Shown: one piece after another, positions 12,605-23,079 of the stretch
Position numbering within the stretch: position 1 is the first letter of the stretch
Layout: each line of letters starts with the position of its first letter
Assembly: GCA_963930655.1 (NCBI GenBank)
Contig: OZ005603.1
Location: forward strand, 21,652,201-21,716,200
Direction: 5' to 3'
Source of the DNA: Myrica gale
Lineage: Eukaryota; Streptophyta; Magnoliopsida; Fagales; Myricaceae
DNA length: 64,000 nt
The notes under the pieces: model-generated
The model's database searches: none
The model's input: the letters and a program-made list of their open reading frames with translations, nothing else
Told to the model about the DNA's origin: nothing
Translations under genes and position numbers: made by a program

Positions 12605-13062
12605 TATACCAAGTTATGGGCGGATGCTGAGCGAGAGTTGTATCCCTGGTGTAAGAAGTACTCGAAGTTGTCTTTCGTTGTCAAGTTACTTCATGTGAAG
12701 TCGGAGAACAATTTGACTGTAAAGGCATTTGAAGATGAGTTGGGCTTAATAAAAGATGCGATGCCGGAGGGGGGAGACACTTCCTAAATCTTATTGTGAG
12801 GCGAAAAAGTTAAGAAAGAATTTAGGCTTTAGCTACGATAACATACATGCGTGCTTAGGTGAATGTGTATTGTTTTGGAAGAAGGACAGTAAGTTACAAG
12901 AGTGTGTAGTGAATGGAGTTAGGTTTCACAGGGTCTTTCTTGAACAGTTTCGTAACACTCGGAATAATGGTGTGGTTGTTCCAGGGGACCATGATGCGGA
13001 AGATGTTGATTTTTAAATGTCTGGTTGTGGATATTTACGAGTTGCGTTATTTGCGGGGGAAC
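12605..13062 (+). pseudogene. CACTA TNP2 middle and DUF4216-like fragment
   Basis: Continuing from the N-terminal fragment are short stretches typical of TNP2 (DAMPEGGDT, LPKSYCEAKKLRKNLGF, HACLGECVLFWKKD) spread over more than one frame. They are followed at once by VNGVRFH, a hallmark of the DUF4216 region that normally lies hundreds of residues downstream, and then by a VVDIYELRYL motif. The conserved TNP2 catalytic region is missing between WKKD and VNGVRFH. This is either an internal deletion or a non-autonomous derivative. The fragment is cut off by an LTR piece at 13063. Confidence 0.7.
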
Positions 13063-13400
13063 TGTCACGCCCCGAACGCCATCCCGCAGGGACCGTGACA
13101 GCCGCGAGCAATCCCCAGGAAAGCTCCAGCGTTTGTACATACATACTTACAGTGGAAAAACTACAGAATCGCGAGAGAAGCGAGCCAGATCATAACATAA
13201 TTAAGGTTCTCAATAAACTTGCATCTTAATATATACATAACATGTTTAACATTTAAACAAGTGACGGATCTCATCGATCAGATCACAACAACAAAACATA
13301 GGAATAATATTTCTTCTAAGTCAGGTAGTCCTCCTGACTTCCTTCACCTGAGGCATCTGGAATGACACAATTTTAAAAAGACGTGAGTCAAAAAGACTCA
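13063..13400 (-). mobile_element. Fragment of Tekay-type LTR, reverse orientation
   Basis: It begins TGTCACGCCCCGAACGCC, the terminus of the family seen at 5950 and 44879, and matches it through the dyad at 13384-13400. No second LTR end or target duplication is seen, so it is a partial copy (about 0.34 kb) inserted in the CACTA relic. Confidence 0.8.
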
Positions 13401-13545
13401 GCCTGAGGTAAACATAACGGAAGGGCATATTTGCTCCTGAATGTTTACCTCAGGGGTATGAAAATGACTTTGTTTACCTCGGGGGCATATTTGCTATTAC
13501 CGCATACCACAGGGGCATGACATGCATTTAACCCTTTATTTTATT
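13401..13545. repeat. Small inverted-repeat segment, MULE-TIR-like
   Basis: TGAGGTAAACAT is followed about 40 bp later by its exact inverse ATGTTTACCTCA. A second GTTTACCTCGGGGGCATATTTGC block with CAGGGGCATGACATGCATTTAACC comes next. Sequences of this kind are common at plant Mutator-like TIRs; the assignment is tentative. Confidence 0.4.
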
Positions 13546-13559
13546 TTATTATTAATTTT

Positions 13560-14400
13560 GGTAACAATTGTAAATGTACAATGCAGAGCAAGAGTGCAAT
13601 CAACAAGGAGAATGGAGTTAAGCTGAAGATTGCACACACATATGGAGCGAGGTCTTTCCAATGCGCGAGAGTATTGCTAGTAAGTAATAAATTTACATTT
13701 TTATTATTTATTATTTAAATAAATAACTTAGGTATTTCGTTATGCACGTTCTAGAATCTGGTAAGATTAGTCTTGCGTTTCTGTATAAAAAGACACATAC
13801 TAATAAGATGGCATGTGGACATTAGAAGATGCACGCGCAAATTTTATAAGTTGTAACGTTAGATTTAATGATGCATTCGTATGCGTTTATGTTTCATATA
13901 TGCTAATTTTATCTTCTTTTTTAATTTTGTAGGAAAAAATGGAGGTGTTATAGTTGCAGCACGAGTCAGAGGGAAAGTCATACACTGAAGTGGAGATTTT
14001 CGCTGAGGTGTTGGGGACGAAAGAGGGTTACATGCGAGGTTTTGACTGTTCAGTACGGTCTGTTGGATCGTCCCTTGATTTGTCCCCGAAATTGGAGGAG
14101 GACAGATTACAGATTGAGGAGATGAGGGCTAGACAGATATGGAGCAGACGATACGAGAGCATCTACAGATGATAGAGGAGAGCAACGGAAGAAAGACGAA
14201 GAGCTGATGCAGATGATGGAGGAGCAGCAACGAAAAAAAGAAGAAGAGCATCAGAAGATGATGCAGAAACAACAAAGGAACCTAGTGGAACAATAAGAAC
14301 AGATGATGCAACAAATGGCGGAGTAGATGCGTGAATAGGTGATGGAAGCGATCAGACAGTTGCAATCTCGTACGACACCCAAACGAAAATTTGGGTAGAT
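13560..14400 (+). pseudogene. CACTA second-gene fragment (Transposase_24 / Ptta En/Spm type)
   Basis: The first exon-like stretch (about 13583-13685) contains NKENGVKLKIAHTYGARSF, the KNR..HTTGSKSF-type core of plant Ptta/En/Spm proteins (PF03004). A donor-like GTAAGT follows at about 13680 and an acceptor-like TTTTGTAG at 13920-13933. The next stretch (13954-14172) holds LQHESEGKSYTEVEIFAEVLG and GYMRGF. It continues in a glutamine- and glutamate-rich coiled-coil stretch (14170-14360) ending TPKRKFG. Several in-frame stops in the coiled-coil part make it a pseudogene. In intact CACTA elements this product is the probable TNPA-like DNA-binding partner of TNP2. Confidence 0.7.
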
Positions 14401-15250
14401 TTATGTATTTTCACTACTTTGTGAGTACTTATTGATTATGCATTTTTATTTACTTTTAATGGAAATTACATATTTGTAAATATTTTATAATACTACGAGT
14501 ATTGAATATATTTTTATTTATATTATTTGTAAATTATTTTTAAATTTTAATTAAATTAATTCAAATATGTGGAAAACGGTTCGAACGCCAACAAAAGTCG
14601 TTCGATCGTTGTAATGTGCGCACGCTTACAAAACAAGTCCGAACCCTTACTCCAACCGAACGATATTTCTAGCATGCACACGGTTTTTATTAGGAAACCG
14701 TTTGCACGTAAATAAAAAACGTTCCAATGTGTTCTGCAGAAATTGCTTCCGAACTTCGTTTGTAAAAGTTCAAGCGATTTTTGAAACTGACAAAAAATAT
14801 TTCATCATAATGAAACAATGGTGCAGACGTTTATTCCGTGACCAAATGTATTTCGTCACATTGGACTAATCGTTCGCATGAGCTATGTGAACGTATAGAG
14901 AGAACGTTCGCACAGCTCATGCAAACGAATGGACTGTACTGGGCATGACGATTTTCAATTTCGTTAGTATGGCACCAAACCGTTTGGACAGTTTTGGGTT
15001 TCGAGAGACAGAACACGAAAATCGTCACTTAAAACATTGGTTCCGTGACAACTTGGTTTTGTCACCCAAAACCTTAGCTGACAAAAATTTGTCAGCCAAA
15101 GTATTTTTTCTTATAGTGATCATCTTAATAGAAGCTCAAAACACGTCAGCAACATGTCCACGTGGCAACTTGTAAGCCACGTCAACTGCCCAACTCAATC
15201 TGAATGGCAGATTGTGTCAAACGGCGTCGTCCACGCATAGCCGCATATTC

Positions 15251-15268
15251 AATTGGTCACTTCCGTCC
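15251..15268 (+). repeat. 18-bp direct repeat bracketing captured segment (copy 1)
   Basis: AATTGGTCACTTCCGTCC occurs here and again at 18350-18367, immediately after the helicase fragment ends. The exact repeat at the edges of captured DNA suggests it marks a capture or filler junction inside the Pack-MULE. Confidence 0.85.
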
Positions 15269-15374
15269 AGCGCAATGACTTTCACAGAGCTCTGAATAAT
15301 GGGCGATAGGAAGACATGCTCAACGCGTGAGCTCGGTTTCAGAGCTGAAGCGAAAAGAGAAGTAGAAGAAGAGA

Positions 15375-18349
15375 ACACAAAACCCGTACCTTCGAGGGAG
15401 TCTATTAGACGAGCCAAGGATTTACCCCGTGCAGGGTTGCATCCCATTTTCAAAAGTGTACTGGGAGGTGGAGAATTAATGGCATTGGCATTTTCTGAGC
15501 GCTTGAAAATGTTCAAACCCAAGCAGACCATTCTAGATGTTGAGGGCGAAGCTGCTAAATCAAAGAGATGTAATGAAGAAAAAGAGAGCTATTCATGTGG
15601 AGATAATTAAATCGATGCGTCAACAACGTTCTGTTAACAATGTGGAGAAGGAAGCCAGTCCTGAAATCACTTCTTCCAAGAAGAAAAAAGAAGCTGTGGG
15701 TCTAAAAGAAAGGCAAAAAGCTTCAAAGATGAGTACTATATAAGTGCAGTACCAACAAATCATCATATGGAAGCAGGACTTGCTGTTAGTGCTAATCAAG
15801 ACTTTGGATCAAATAGGTTGGAAGCTGCTGTCCTAGATCTCGTTGCAGATGATGGTAGGGGCATGCAGAAACAGAAATCTCACTATCATTGGGACAAGAG
15901 AAGTAAAAAGTATGTCAAGCTGAAAAGTGCAGAACGTGTTACAGCTAGTGGAAAGATAAAAGACAGAAAGTGGAGCAAAAGTAAAAGCTAACAAAACTGG
16001 GTGTAATAGCCCGGACCGTCAAGACCTCAAGCAATGTCTTATAGTAATGGACGCTGCTATTAGACTGAGGTTACGGTCAGTGGAAGGATCGTTGAAACAA
16101 CAGGATTCTAAGCAAAACACCAGTAGAACCTTTTATTAATACCGAAGTATTAAAAAAGAGAACTCAATTAGTATAATGTACATACTACTGAACAAAAAGT
16201 AAAAACACTACAGCAGAAAAACTAAGAGAAACATAAGTAGAAGATCTATAATCTTCATCATCAGTATCATCCAAGTCCGAGATGTTGATATAATTATCAG
16301 AGTTCGGTGTGATCCACTTATGGCCCCTTCCCTCTATCAGTACATCTAGGTCACGTGTGACATAGACTCGAAATGTCAGCTCCAAAGTAATAAAGCCATG
16401 TTGAATTGCCTTTGTGAACTCACCTAGATAAACCTCAGACATCTGCTAAAAGAATATTTAACAAACAACCGTGAGTCCAAATGACTCAGTAAAGCCAGCG
16501 GTTAGTACAATAGAATAGCATATACAAGAACAAGATATTGAAGAAAACTCGTTTCAACAATAAAACTTCAACAGAATAAGAAAAATTAAATGAAAAGACT
16601 CAATTTTCTCAAAAATGATCTTTTCCTTTTTCCATTCTCAATCACCAATCACCACTACTCTCACTCCCAGAGTGAATCACTTGGCCAGAGTGACGGGTTA
16701 CAAGTAACCATCCGTATCTTTGCAGCAGTACTCCCAGAGCACAATACGGCCTCAAGCTCCCAGAGCGAGTTATCCTAACAAAGAATCTTTCCGCTTACAA
16801 CGGAGAGGCCAGAATGTCACTACAAGTGAACGCATTCTATTATGCACAGTACTTTCACATCTTCACAGTTTGCGTTAACTATGCATGACTCATATCAACG
16901 CCCATACATCTCATTTATGATATGCAACACCTTAACCACACTTGAACATTAATATTCCTTTCCAACATACAAGTTAAGCGTGCATGTCTCATATCAACGC
17001 CCATACATCTCATTTATGATATACAACACCTTAACTCGTTTCCATAATCACAACATTATAAAACATTTCTCAAAGGAAAGACATATGTTCAAGCTTTGGA
17101 AAACAACTTTTGAAAGAAATTTTTAAAAGAATCGGATCAAAGTAGAAAAACACTTTGAAAACGAATTGAACTTTGACAATGATACTTTTTCGAAAATACA
17201 AGCTTGTTCTTCATCAAGAACACGAAGAACATCAAGAACATTAAGAAAGAATAGAAAAATGCTAAGAACATCAAGAGATGCTGAAGAAAAGGACTACAAG
17301 AGATTCACAAATCATCTTGACAACTCTCGAATCGAAATCAAGGATAACCGAACTAAACTTTACCTCTATGAAGCTGAATCTTCACTAATCTTTTTCCTTC
17401 TCTTTCTCCAACTTCACGTCACTCTTTCTCTCAAGTTTAAGCTCACAAAATTTCAGATCTGAATTGTGTAGGTTTTGAATGGCCGGCCACCCTCCTATTT
17501 ATAGGAAATCTTGAATCATCACAACGCGACACATGTCTAGGCTAGCTCTGGTGACTCAAAAGGCTACTTCCACCATGTGATGACACTCAACCACCTTAAG
17601 CAGCTGCTCAGCACACTTACGGCCGGAATTCAGCCTATAGCTTAGGTGAATCACCACCTAGGTCCACCGGTGGTTGACACCTCAAGCTACCTAAGTCCTA
17701 GCCTTTTGTGTCGTGCTTCTTGCATCGATTTGTCGTGCTTCTAGTTTTGATTTGTCGTGCTTCCTAGCCTTTATAAGTGTCACTCTCTAGGGCAGCCGAA
17801 TTTCTCTTGCTTAATAACTAAGTTTTGCTAATAGTTTCACTAATTGTCCGATAATCACAAATCAACCTAGTTGCTTCCATAAAACGTCCTACTTGCTTCC
17901 GAAAAATAAAAAGTCTCCAAATTTGAACCATAACCTCGTGGATGATCCCCCAACATATTAAAAGAATAAAAATCATATGGTTCAATTTTCGAGACAAAAA
18001 CGTCCTACCTGCTTAAAATTTTTTATTGATCCAATACGAGCTCCTCAACACTCTGAACAATATCCTAGTTGCACAAGAACTCCAAATCTCACTTAATCAT
18101 CTCCTAAACAAGGTTTCAAACTTAGTATCTCAAGTACTAAATAATCTCTTTTGGTCATTAAGTCTCTCGTACTACTAATCATTATATAAAACCAAATGCA
18201 TGTGATGTTTTAAAAGCTCGGGGTATGACACTGGGATATACAAGAAGTGGAAACAACAGTCTCACAAGAAAATCTCTCTTAAAGGAACCAGTGGTGAAGG
18301 GAATCTTGAGGAATCCTCAAGCATGTTAGGAGATCGTAGGATGCAAGGA
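15375..18349 (+). pseudogene. RH29: Captured fragment of DEAD-box RNA helicase RH29/DBP10 (C-terminal region)
   Basis: The plus strand encodes stretches closely resembling the C-terminal part of plant RH29 (a nucleolar DBP10/DDX54-type helicase involved in ribosome biogenesis). These are [34 protein letters not shown] and [13 protein letters not shown]; then [10 protein letters not shown]; then [14 protein letters not shown] and [13 protein letters not shown] (DBP10CT domain, PF08147); and after an inserted LTR (16002-18230) IYKKWKQ.SHKKISLKGT. The helicase core (DEAD motif and lobes) is absent. The reading frame changes at about 15550 and 15720-15760, and a short stretch known from the family is missing near the first change, so it cannot encode the product. 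It lies between MULE TIRs and is a captured copy. No intron is seen across about 620 bp. Confidence 0.82.
16002..18230 (-). mobile_element. Solo LTR, 2.2 kb, TGTCATACCCC family, reverse orientation
   Basis: On the plus strand it reads TGTAATAGCCCGG ... AGCTCGGGGTATGACA, and on the minus strand it starts TGTCATACCCCGAGC. A perfect target duplication ctggg (15997-16001 and 18231-18235) sits inside the helicase fragment. It shares family with the LTRs at 23549-27777 and the one entering at the window's right end. It carries the dyad at 16472-16488 and repeated TACTCCCAGAGTG units near 16660-16760. A plus-strand CTATTTATAG (about 17495) reads as a TATA box for minus-strand transcription. Confidence 0.9.
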
Positions 18350-18367
18350 AATTGGTCACTTCCGTCC

Positions 18368-18830
18368 GAATTATCTTAAAGACAACCCAGAGCGAAATCC
18401 AACTGATTTTCCATCGTAGAATCTGTAGTATTGGTATTTATAAGAAGCTCGTCGGATCTCCTCCAGTTAATTTGACTCACTTATTGCAAAACGGAAGACA
18501 AAGACTAATTCAAGTGAGTACTTATCCACAAGGCGAAAGAGATTGCTTTCCTGAAAATTTAGAATTACTACAACATGTAGTAAGCTTTTTCTGCTATATT
18601 TCTGTCATTTTCTCAGCAACCAAACAGACTAAGTAGAAGGAAAGCAATTGACAACACAAGAAAAGGAGAAAAGAGAAAACTCAAGAGATCTGCAATAACG
18701 AACTAAAAGGCCCCGACTTAGCCTAAATGAGTCAGAAACCCGAAGAAAACACCAAGAAGGAAAAAAATTCCAGCATCTGGATATTGCGAAAACAAAAGAC
18801 AGCTGAAAAAAGAATACTCACAACCCACAT
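18368..18830. other. Pack-MULE internal segment of unknown origin
   Basis: This follows the second 18-bp repeat. A 94-codon frame at 18352-18636 reads SPPVNLTHLLQNGRQRL and ENLELLQHV. It may be a second captured exon, but I could not assign it to a family. The remainder up to the right TIR is purine-rich and shows no gene. Confidence 0.4.
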
Positions 18831-19200
18831 CTGCTGACGTGGTTTACAAGCTTGCCATGTGGACATGCTGCTAACGTGTTTTGGGCTTCCGTTAAGATGA
18901 TGGACAGAAGCCTGATGGACGGGCTTCTATGTCTAAGGTATAAAATATAAGGACTTTAGTTTTAAAGTTTGAACTCAAATGACCAAATTGAAAAAGTGAA
19001 ACAAACTCAAGGATTAAATTGTCAATTTCCCTTAATTTTAATGGTAATGATACATATAGTTGCTCTACTTGCTCGGTACATGAGCAACCATTTTATTTAA
19101 TTCCGGCTATTGCTAGAAGTTACAGGAAAGGAAACATATATATGGCTGCCTTGGGATGTGGTTGCAACATTTATATATTTTCTTAATCGTGGTTGTCTGG

Positions 19201-20027
19201 TCAGAATTGCTTTTGGAGATAGTTAACCACATTCTTGTCTACCTGGAATGCCTTGGTCAAAAGATCGGGATTGATGGGAGGATTAGATCCAAAGACTGCG
19301 TTTGCTATGGTGATCACCCCAGGATTCTGGCTGCTGAGGCCGGCAAAGGCGACTGCATTGGGAACACAAAGACGTCTCCCTTATTCAAAACTTTGGTGAA
19401 GAAATGGTTATCTGTGTTGGATGTGACAAAGCCTACATACAGAGTACCCTCAGCGACCATTATAATCTCACTGCCACGAGGGTGGGTATGGGGAGGATTT
19501 AGTCCGTATGGGGCAAAGTCAATGCGAGCCAAGGATATGCCTAGTGTGTTGAGGCCTGGTAATTTGTCCACATTAACAAGAGTCACGTTGGATCCGAGTC
19601 GGTTTGCGGTGTTTCTGGGAATCTGGAGCCCCGAGAAGAAGAAGTCATCGGCTGTGACAACTTTTGGGTCCTTGCAGAACTTCCCATTCACAAACACTGC
19701 AAGCAGGAAAAACATTTTGTAACCATCACTGATAGTGTTTCCCCGTAATTGGAAGCATGTGAGGCAGAAAACTAGAAGGCACAGTATAAAAAAGAAGCCT
19801 AAAAATAAATCATTTTAACATGTGAACTCCCAAGAAAAACAATCCACATGCTGCACACGATTCCAAAAGTACTACATAATGATGGTAGTGTACATACCAG
19901 CAGAAGTGGAATTGTTGATTGCTACACAGAAGTCTTGCAGGGGACTAGGGTCATAGGCAGAAACTAGGGAGCAGGCCAAGGCCAACAGGGCCACAGTTAC
20001 AAGGTACATGGGAACACTTCTCATCAT
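19201..20027 (-). pseudogene. Germin-like protein gene lacking cupin motif 2
   Basis: This is a two-exon germin-like gene. Exon 1 is 20027-19898, from the ATG of [10 protein letters not shown], and encodes a signal peptide of about 24 residues followed by [12 protein letters not shown]. The intron is 19897-19697, with GTATGT and TTGCAG at its ends. Exon 2 is 19696-19201, starting [11 protein letters not shown]. Cupin motif 1 is intact ([13 protein letters not shown], His113, His115, Glu120 from this start). The motif 2 segment, normally GDVFVFPxGLxHxQxN with the last metal-binding His, is absent: the sequence jumps from VFVFP to NAVAFAGL at about 19358-19362 and the frame is lost. The rest of the C-terminus ([15 protein letters not shown] ... 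[12 protein letters not shown] at 19203-19201) survives in the shifted frame. The coding length is about 37 nt short of a typical 220-codon gene. Germin-like proteins are secreted, hexameric Mn-binding apoplast proteins; this copy should be inactive. An upstream ATG at 20108 is rejected because it sits next to the TATA box. Confidence 0.88.
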
Positions 20028-20117
20028 ATTTGAGGCTGTCTCTACCTTTTTAGAATTCTTTGTATTCTTGCTTATTGTGGGGTGAGAACTGGGTAAAGTT
20101 GCATCCAAACTTGTCTA

Positions 20118-20125
20118 TTTGTATA
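20118..20125 (-). promoter_or_regulatory. TATA box of the germin-like gene
   Basis: TATACAAA on the minus strand (in CTATACAAATAG) lies about 90 bp upstream of the chosen ATG, a normal spacing for a short 5' leader. Confidence 0.6.
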
Positions 20126-20127
20126 GA

Positions 20128-21700
20128 GAAGTAACTGAACCGGTCTATGTTTTCGCTTACACGGTAAAATTAAGAATTGGCAACAGTTCAATGGGTGAAT
20201 CAGTCTTTTAACCACTACTGCTAGCATGTATTTAAATGCAACCCAATGCGACTACTTCAATAAATGGAATAGATCAGTAGTTGATCAGATCATGACTTTC
20301 TAGATGCAGTGTAAGTTGCCCGAGCACGTTTTATTGGTAATATAATTAAGTCGCCCATATTGTACAAAATAATAATTGGAAAGTCGCCAATTATCTTTTT
20401 CTATATATACATGTTCCTTTTAACTTTTGTTTTTTAAATATCGTCACTATCCATTCATAAGAGTGCCACTACTTCATCCACCACTGGAGCAAAGAAATGT
20501 TAAGGACAAAAAAGCACATGGCAGAGTGCTCCTGGGAAGGCTTATGAGTTTAGTGCAGCTGGGATATTTATATTGGACTTGCATGCCTTCTACCAACCTA
20601 TATATTTACATGTTGCAGTTGGGTAAAGAGAAGAAAGGATCAACCTGGCGCGCAAATGTACCTTCTCCAAGAAAATGAACACTGTACCTACCGATATATG
20701 TAGGACTTTTTTGCACCTATAGCGTGATCTTTCAGCTGTTTCCTTTCACGATACTTTATTTAATCGTCTGTTTAATTCAGTTTATTTCCGTGGAAGAGAA
20801 CAAGTCAATTGGCATGTACCAAGTGTAATCGGAAGTGATATCTCGAACAAGAGAATATACCAATAACGAAGGCATTAGAACTGCAGTATTCCATCATTTG
20901 AACTGGTCGAATTTGTTTTGCTATTTTCAAGATGTGACCAGTAGTGGTTGAAGACTTAAGTGGCAAATGTTTGAGCCCTCCCGAAACCGGGAAAAATCTT
21001 GGGTCGGGTCGGTTTTGATTTCCGGGAAAAACTCTTGCCTCTTTAATTGGTTGGTTTTTACAGTCAACGGAAAATCAACGTTGGAAACTTGGAAGACTTG
21101 CATGATCTTTAGTAACTAACAATCTGGAAGCTTGTATATAAGGAACATCAAATGATCTGGAAGCTTGTTTTTTAAGGAAAATCTAATGAAATGGTGAATT
21201 TCTTCATAATTGACCATTTTCAATCATCTTATTCAAACTATATTTTGAATAAAATTCTGAACTTACAATTTAAGTACATAATTTTTGTTAAAAAATGTTC
21301 AATAAATCCTGCCATAATAAAAATATAAAAGTTTAACGATGTTCTATTGTTATATTAAATTTTACAACGTTTATCTTGTCCATAAATTCTCAAGATATAA
21401 AAAATTCTCTAAAATAAAACATTAATTGCAACATCATTCGATATGTAGCATCTATAATTCATGCAATTGCAATTATAATACTTCACAAAAATTAAAGCCA
21501 TGCCATCTCCATTTTCCATAAATTCAACGCGTAATAAAAAAGATTCATTAAAGTTCATACATTGCAACGATATTCCACGGCTAACAATTATAATCCTTCA
21601 CAAAAATCAAAACCATGATGTCATTTCCATTATCCATAAATCCTCAAGATATTCAAATGCTATAAAGACATACCTTAGAACCATAATTCAATATTAGCAA
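20128..21700. other. Intergenic DNA upstream of the germin-like gene
   Basis: No gene is seen. The sequence is AT-rich. At 20975-21060 a GC-richer patch with CCCGAAACCGGGAAAAATC and GGGTCGGGTCGG resembles the ends of plant hAT elements and may be one terminus of the hAT relic that follows. Confidence 0.45.
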
Positions 21701-21719
21701 CAATCATCCCTACCAATTA

Positions 21720-22260
21720 TCATTCATCTTCTTCATCAACGTCAATGAGAGTTGAGTTTTCATCTAACACCTGAAAATGTAAATAAACAATGAAAATGGA
21801 AACACATTATAAATTAAAAATAAATTTAACATCAATATTATCCAGATGCAATAAAATCAAATAGTAACCTAGATCAACTTCAAAGCTCTCAACATTATTC
21901 AATATCTAGCGAAGATCAATTTGAATTGGATCAAACATCAACTAATTGTGTGCACAAACAACAGCCTCAACTGTTCTAGGCACCAACGAACTCCGAAATG
22001 AATCAAACACTCTACCCCCAATGCTAAAGGCTGACTTAGAGGAAACTGTCGAAACCGGAATGACCAACACAACCATGCAACCCTCACAAGAATAGGATAC
22101 TTGGATTCATTTATCTTTCACCAAGTCAAGATGTCAAAATCTTGAGTTCTAGATTCACACACATTCGACAAATATTGATACACTTCTGACTTTTTGTCAA
22201 CAACAAGTTCATCTGCATTTTGCTCATACTCCTAAAAAATGCAACATCAAGATTATCATT
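21720..22260 (-). pseudogene. hAT transposase relic (dimerisation domain)
   Basis: The minus strand carries stretches characteristic of the hAT C-terminal dimerisation domain: a W..N...YPIL block at about 22080-22130, the family's IPVS/SSESAF...GGRV stretch in decayed form, then FDSFRSSLVPRTVEA-like and NWLMFDP-like pieces near 21930-22000. An upstream acidic linker (SEVYQYLSN) fits the DELxxYL motif. Frames are disrupted several times and the BED finger and catalytic region are not seen. Plain DNA-transposon remnant, RICESLEEPER/DAYSLEEPER-type in style. Confidence 0.65.
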
Positions 22261-23079
22261 ATCGAAGTCAGATGTGGACGTTTCAATATTCACATGGGGA
22301 GTTTGATTATTGAAGCAATCGTACTAGAAGTCTCATAAAGATCATTATATTCAACAAACAACATATACATCTATGGTCTCATTGTTGATATTAATGGATG
22401 GGATGGATTGCTTTGCCGGCGAATCATTAGTATCCATCTAAAACAAACAAACAAAGAAACAAACCACAAACATAGTAATTAGTTACTGTATAGAAGCCCT
22501 AATAAACATAACAAAGCATATAAACCAACAGAATTTAAAAAAACAAACAAATCATCAGAAATTGAAAACAAACATATCATAAAAAACACATATCACAAAA
22601 TATCACTTCATCACCCAACAGAACCAACAACTTGTCAAAAACTAACAGAACCAACATAAGCCCTGACCTCCAATTCCAACAAATTGTCAAAAACCACCTT
22701 ATAACATCAACCAACAGAACCAAATTATGCCCTGACCTCCAATCTCCAACAGATCCTTTTTCTAAATTTTTAATAGGGATTTAGCCTAAAACTTGTACGA
22801 TACAAATTACCTAAATAAGCCTAAGCTCCACCATCGCCGAGTAAAATTTGAGCAGACTGGAATCACGTAGTAGAGATAATTTGATAAGTGAAAACTTCTG
22901 CTTTTGTTGAACACCAAAGCCTATGTGGGTTAAAGGTCCTTTAGTTTATTAGGCAGTTAAAGCTAGTTACCAAACTCCTGCAAGTAAGTCAAACTATCGT
23001 AATTGAGTAGAAACCTAAAAGTTTTCAAGTACTGCTAACATCTTTATTACAGCTAACTGATCATGAAACCGAACCGATG
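22261..23079. other. AT/AAC-rich spacer
   Basis: No gene. It contains repeated AACAAAC and CAACAGAACCAA stretches (22440-22760), with CAACAGAACCAA... and CCCTGACCTCCAAT repeated about 70 bp apart (22664 and 22731), a short local duplication. Confidence 0.5.

Larger units (their letters stand above)
11680..15118 (+). mobile_element. CACTA (En/Spm) DNA transposon relic
   Basis: The 3' end is clear: subterminal repeats of the CGAACG/CGTTTG type fill 14580-15000, and the element ends TTTTTTCTTATAGTG at 15118, the complement of CACTATAAGAAAAAA. Internally it carries a Transpos_assoc-like fragment (12188), a DUF4216-like fragment (about 12900-13060) and Transposase_24 exons (about 13570-14400), all on the plus strand. 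The flank after the end (ATCATC) is compatible with a 3-bp ATC duplication inside the MULE TIR. The left end is not recognisable. An LTR fragment and a small TIR-like segment interrupt it at 13063-13540. Confidence 0.8.
15119..19031. mobile_element. Pack-MULE (Mutator-like element carrying host gene fragment)
   Basis: The sequence 15120-15187 is an inverted match, roughly 85% by eye, to 18834-18900; both contain CAAAACACGT, ACATGTCCAC and CTTGTAA. The right TIR continues outward to about 19031 and ends in a GGGAAATTGACAATTTAATCC-type terminus (read inward on the minus strand). The outer part of the left TIR is missing because the CACTA element ends exactly there. Between the TIRs lie the RH29-type helicase fragment, another unidentified segment (18368-18640) and a later solo LTR. 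No MULE transposase is present. The 9-bp target duplication could not be verified. Confidence 0.72.

Noticed and set aside
19156-19722. 188-codon plus-strand frame
   Set aside because: It is the exact antisense of the germin-like exon 2; the minus strand has the cupin motifs and splice sites.
20028-20108. Upstream in-frame ATG of the germin-like gene
   Set aside because: It lies about 10 bp from the TATA box, would put a polar stretch before the signal peptide, and no family member starts this way to my knowledge.
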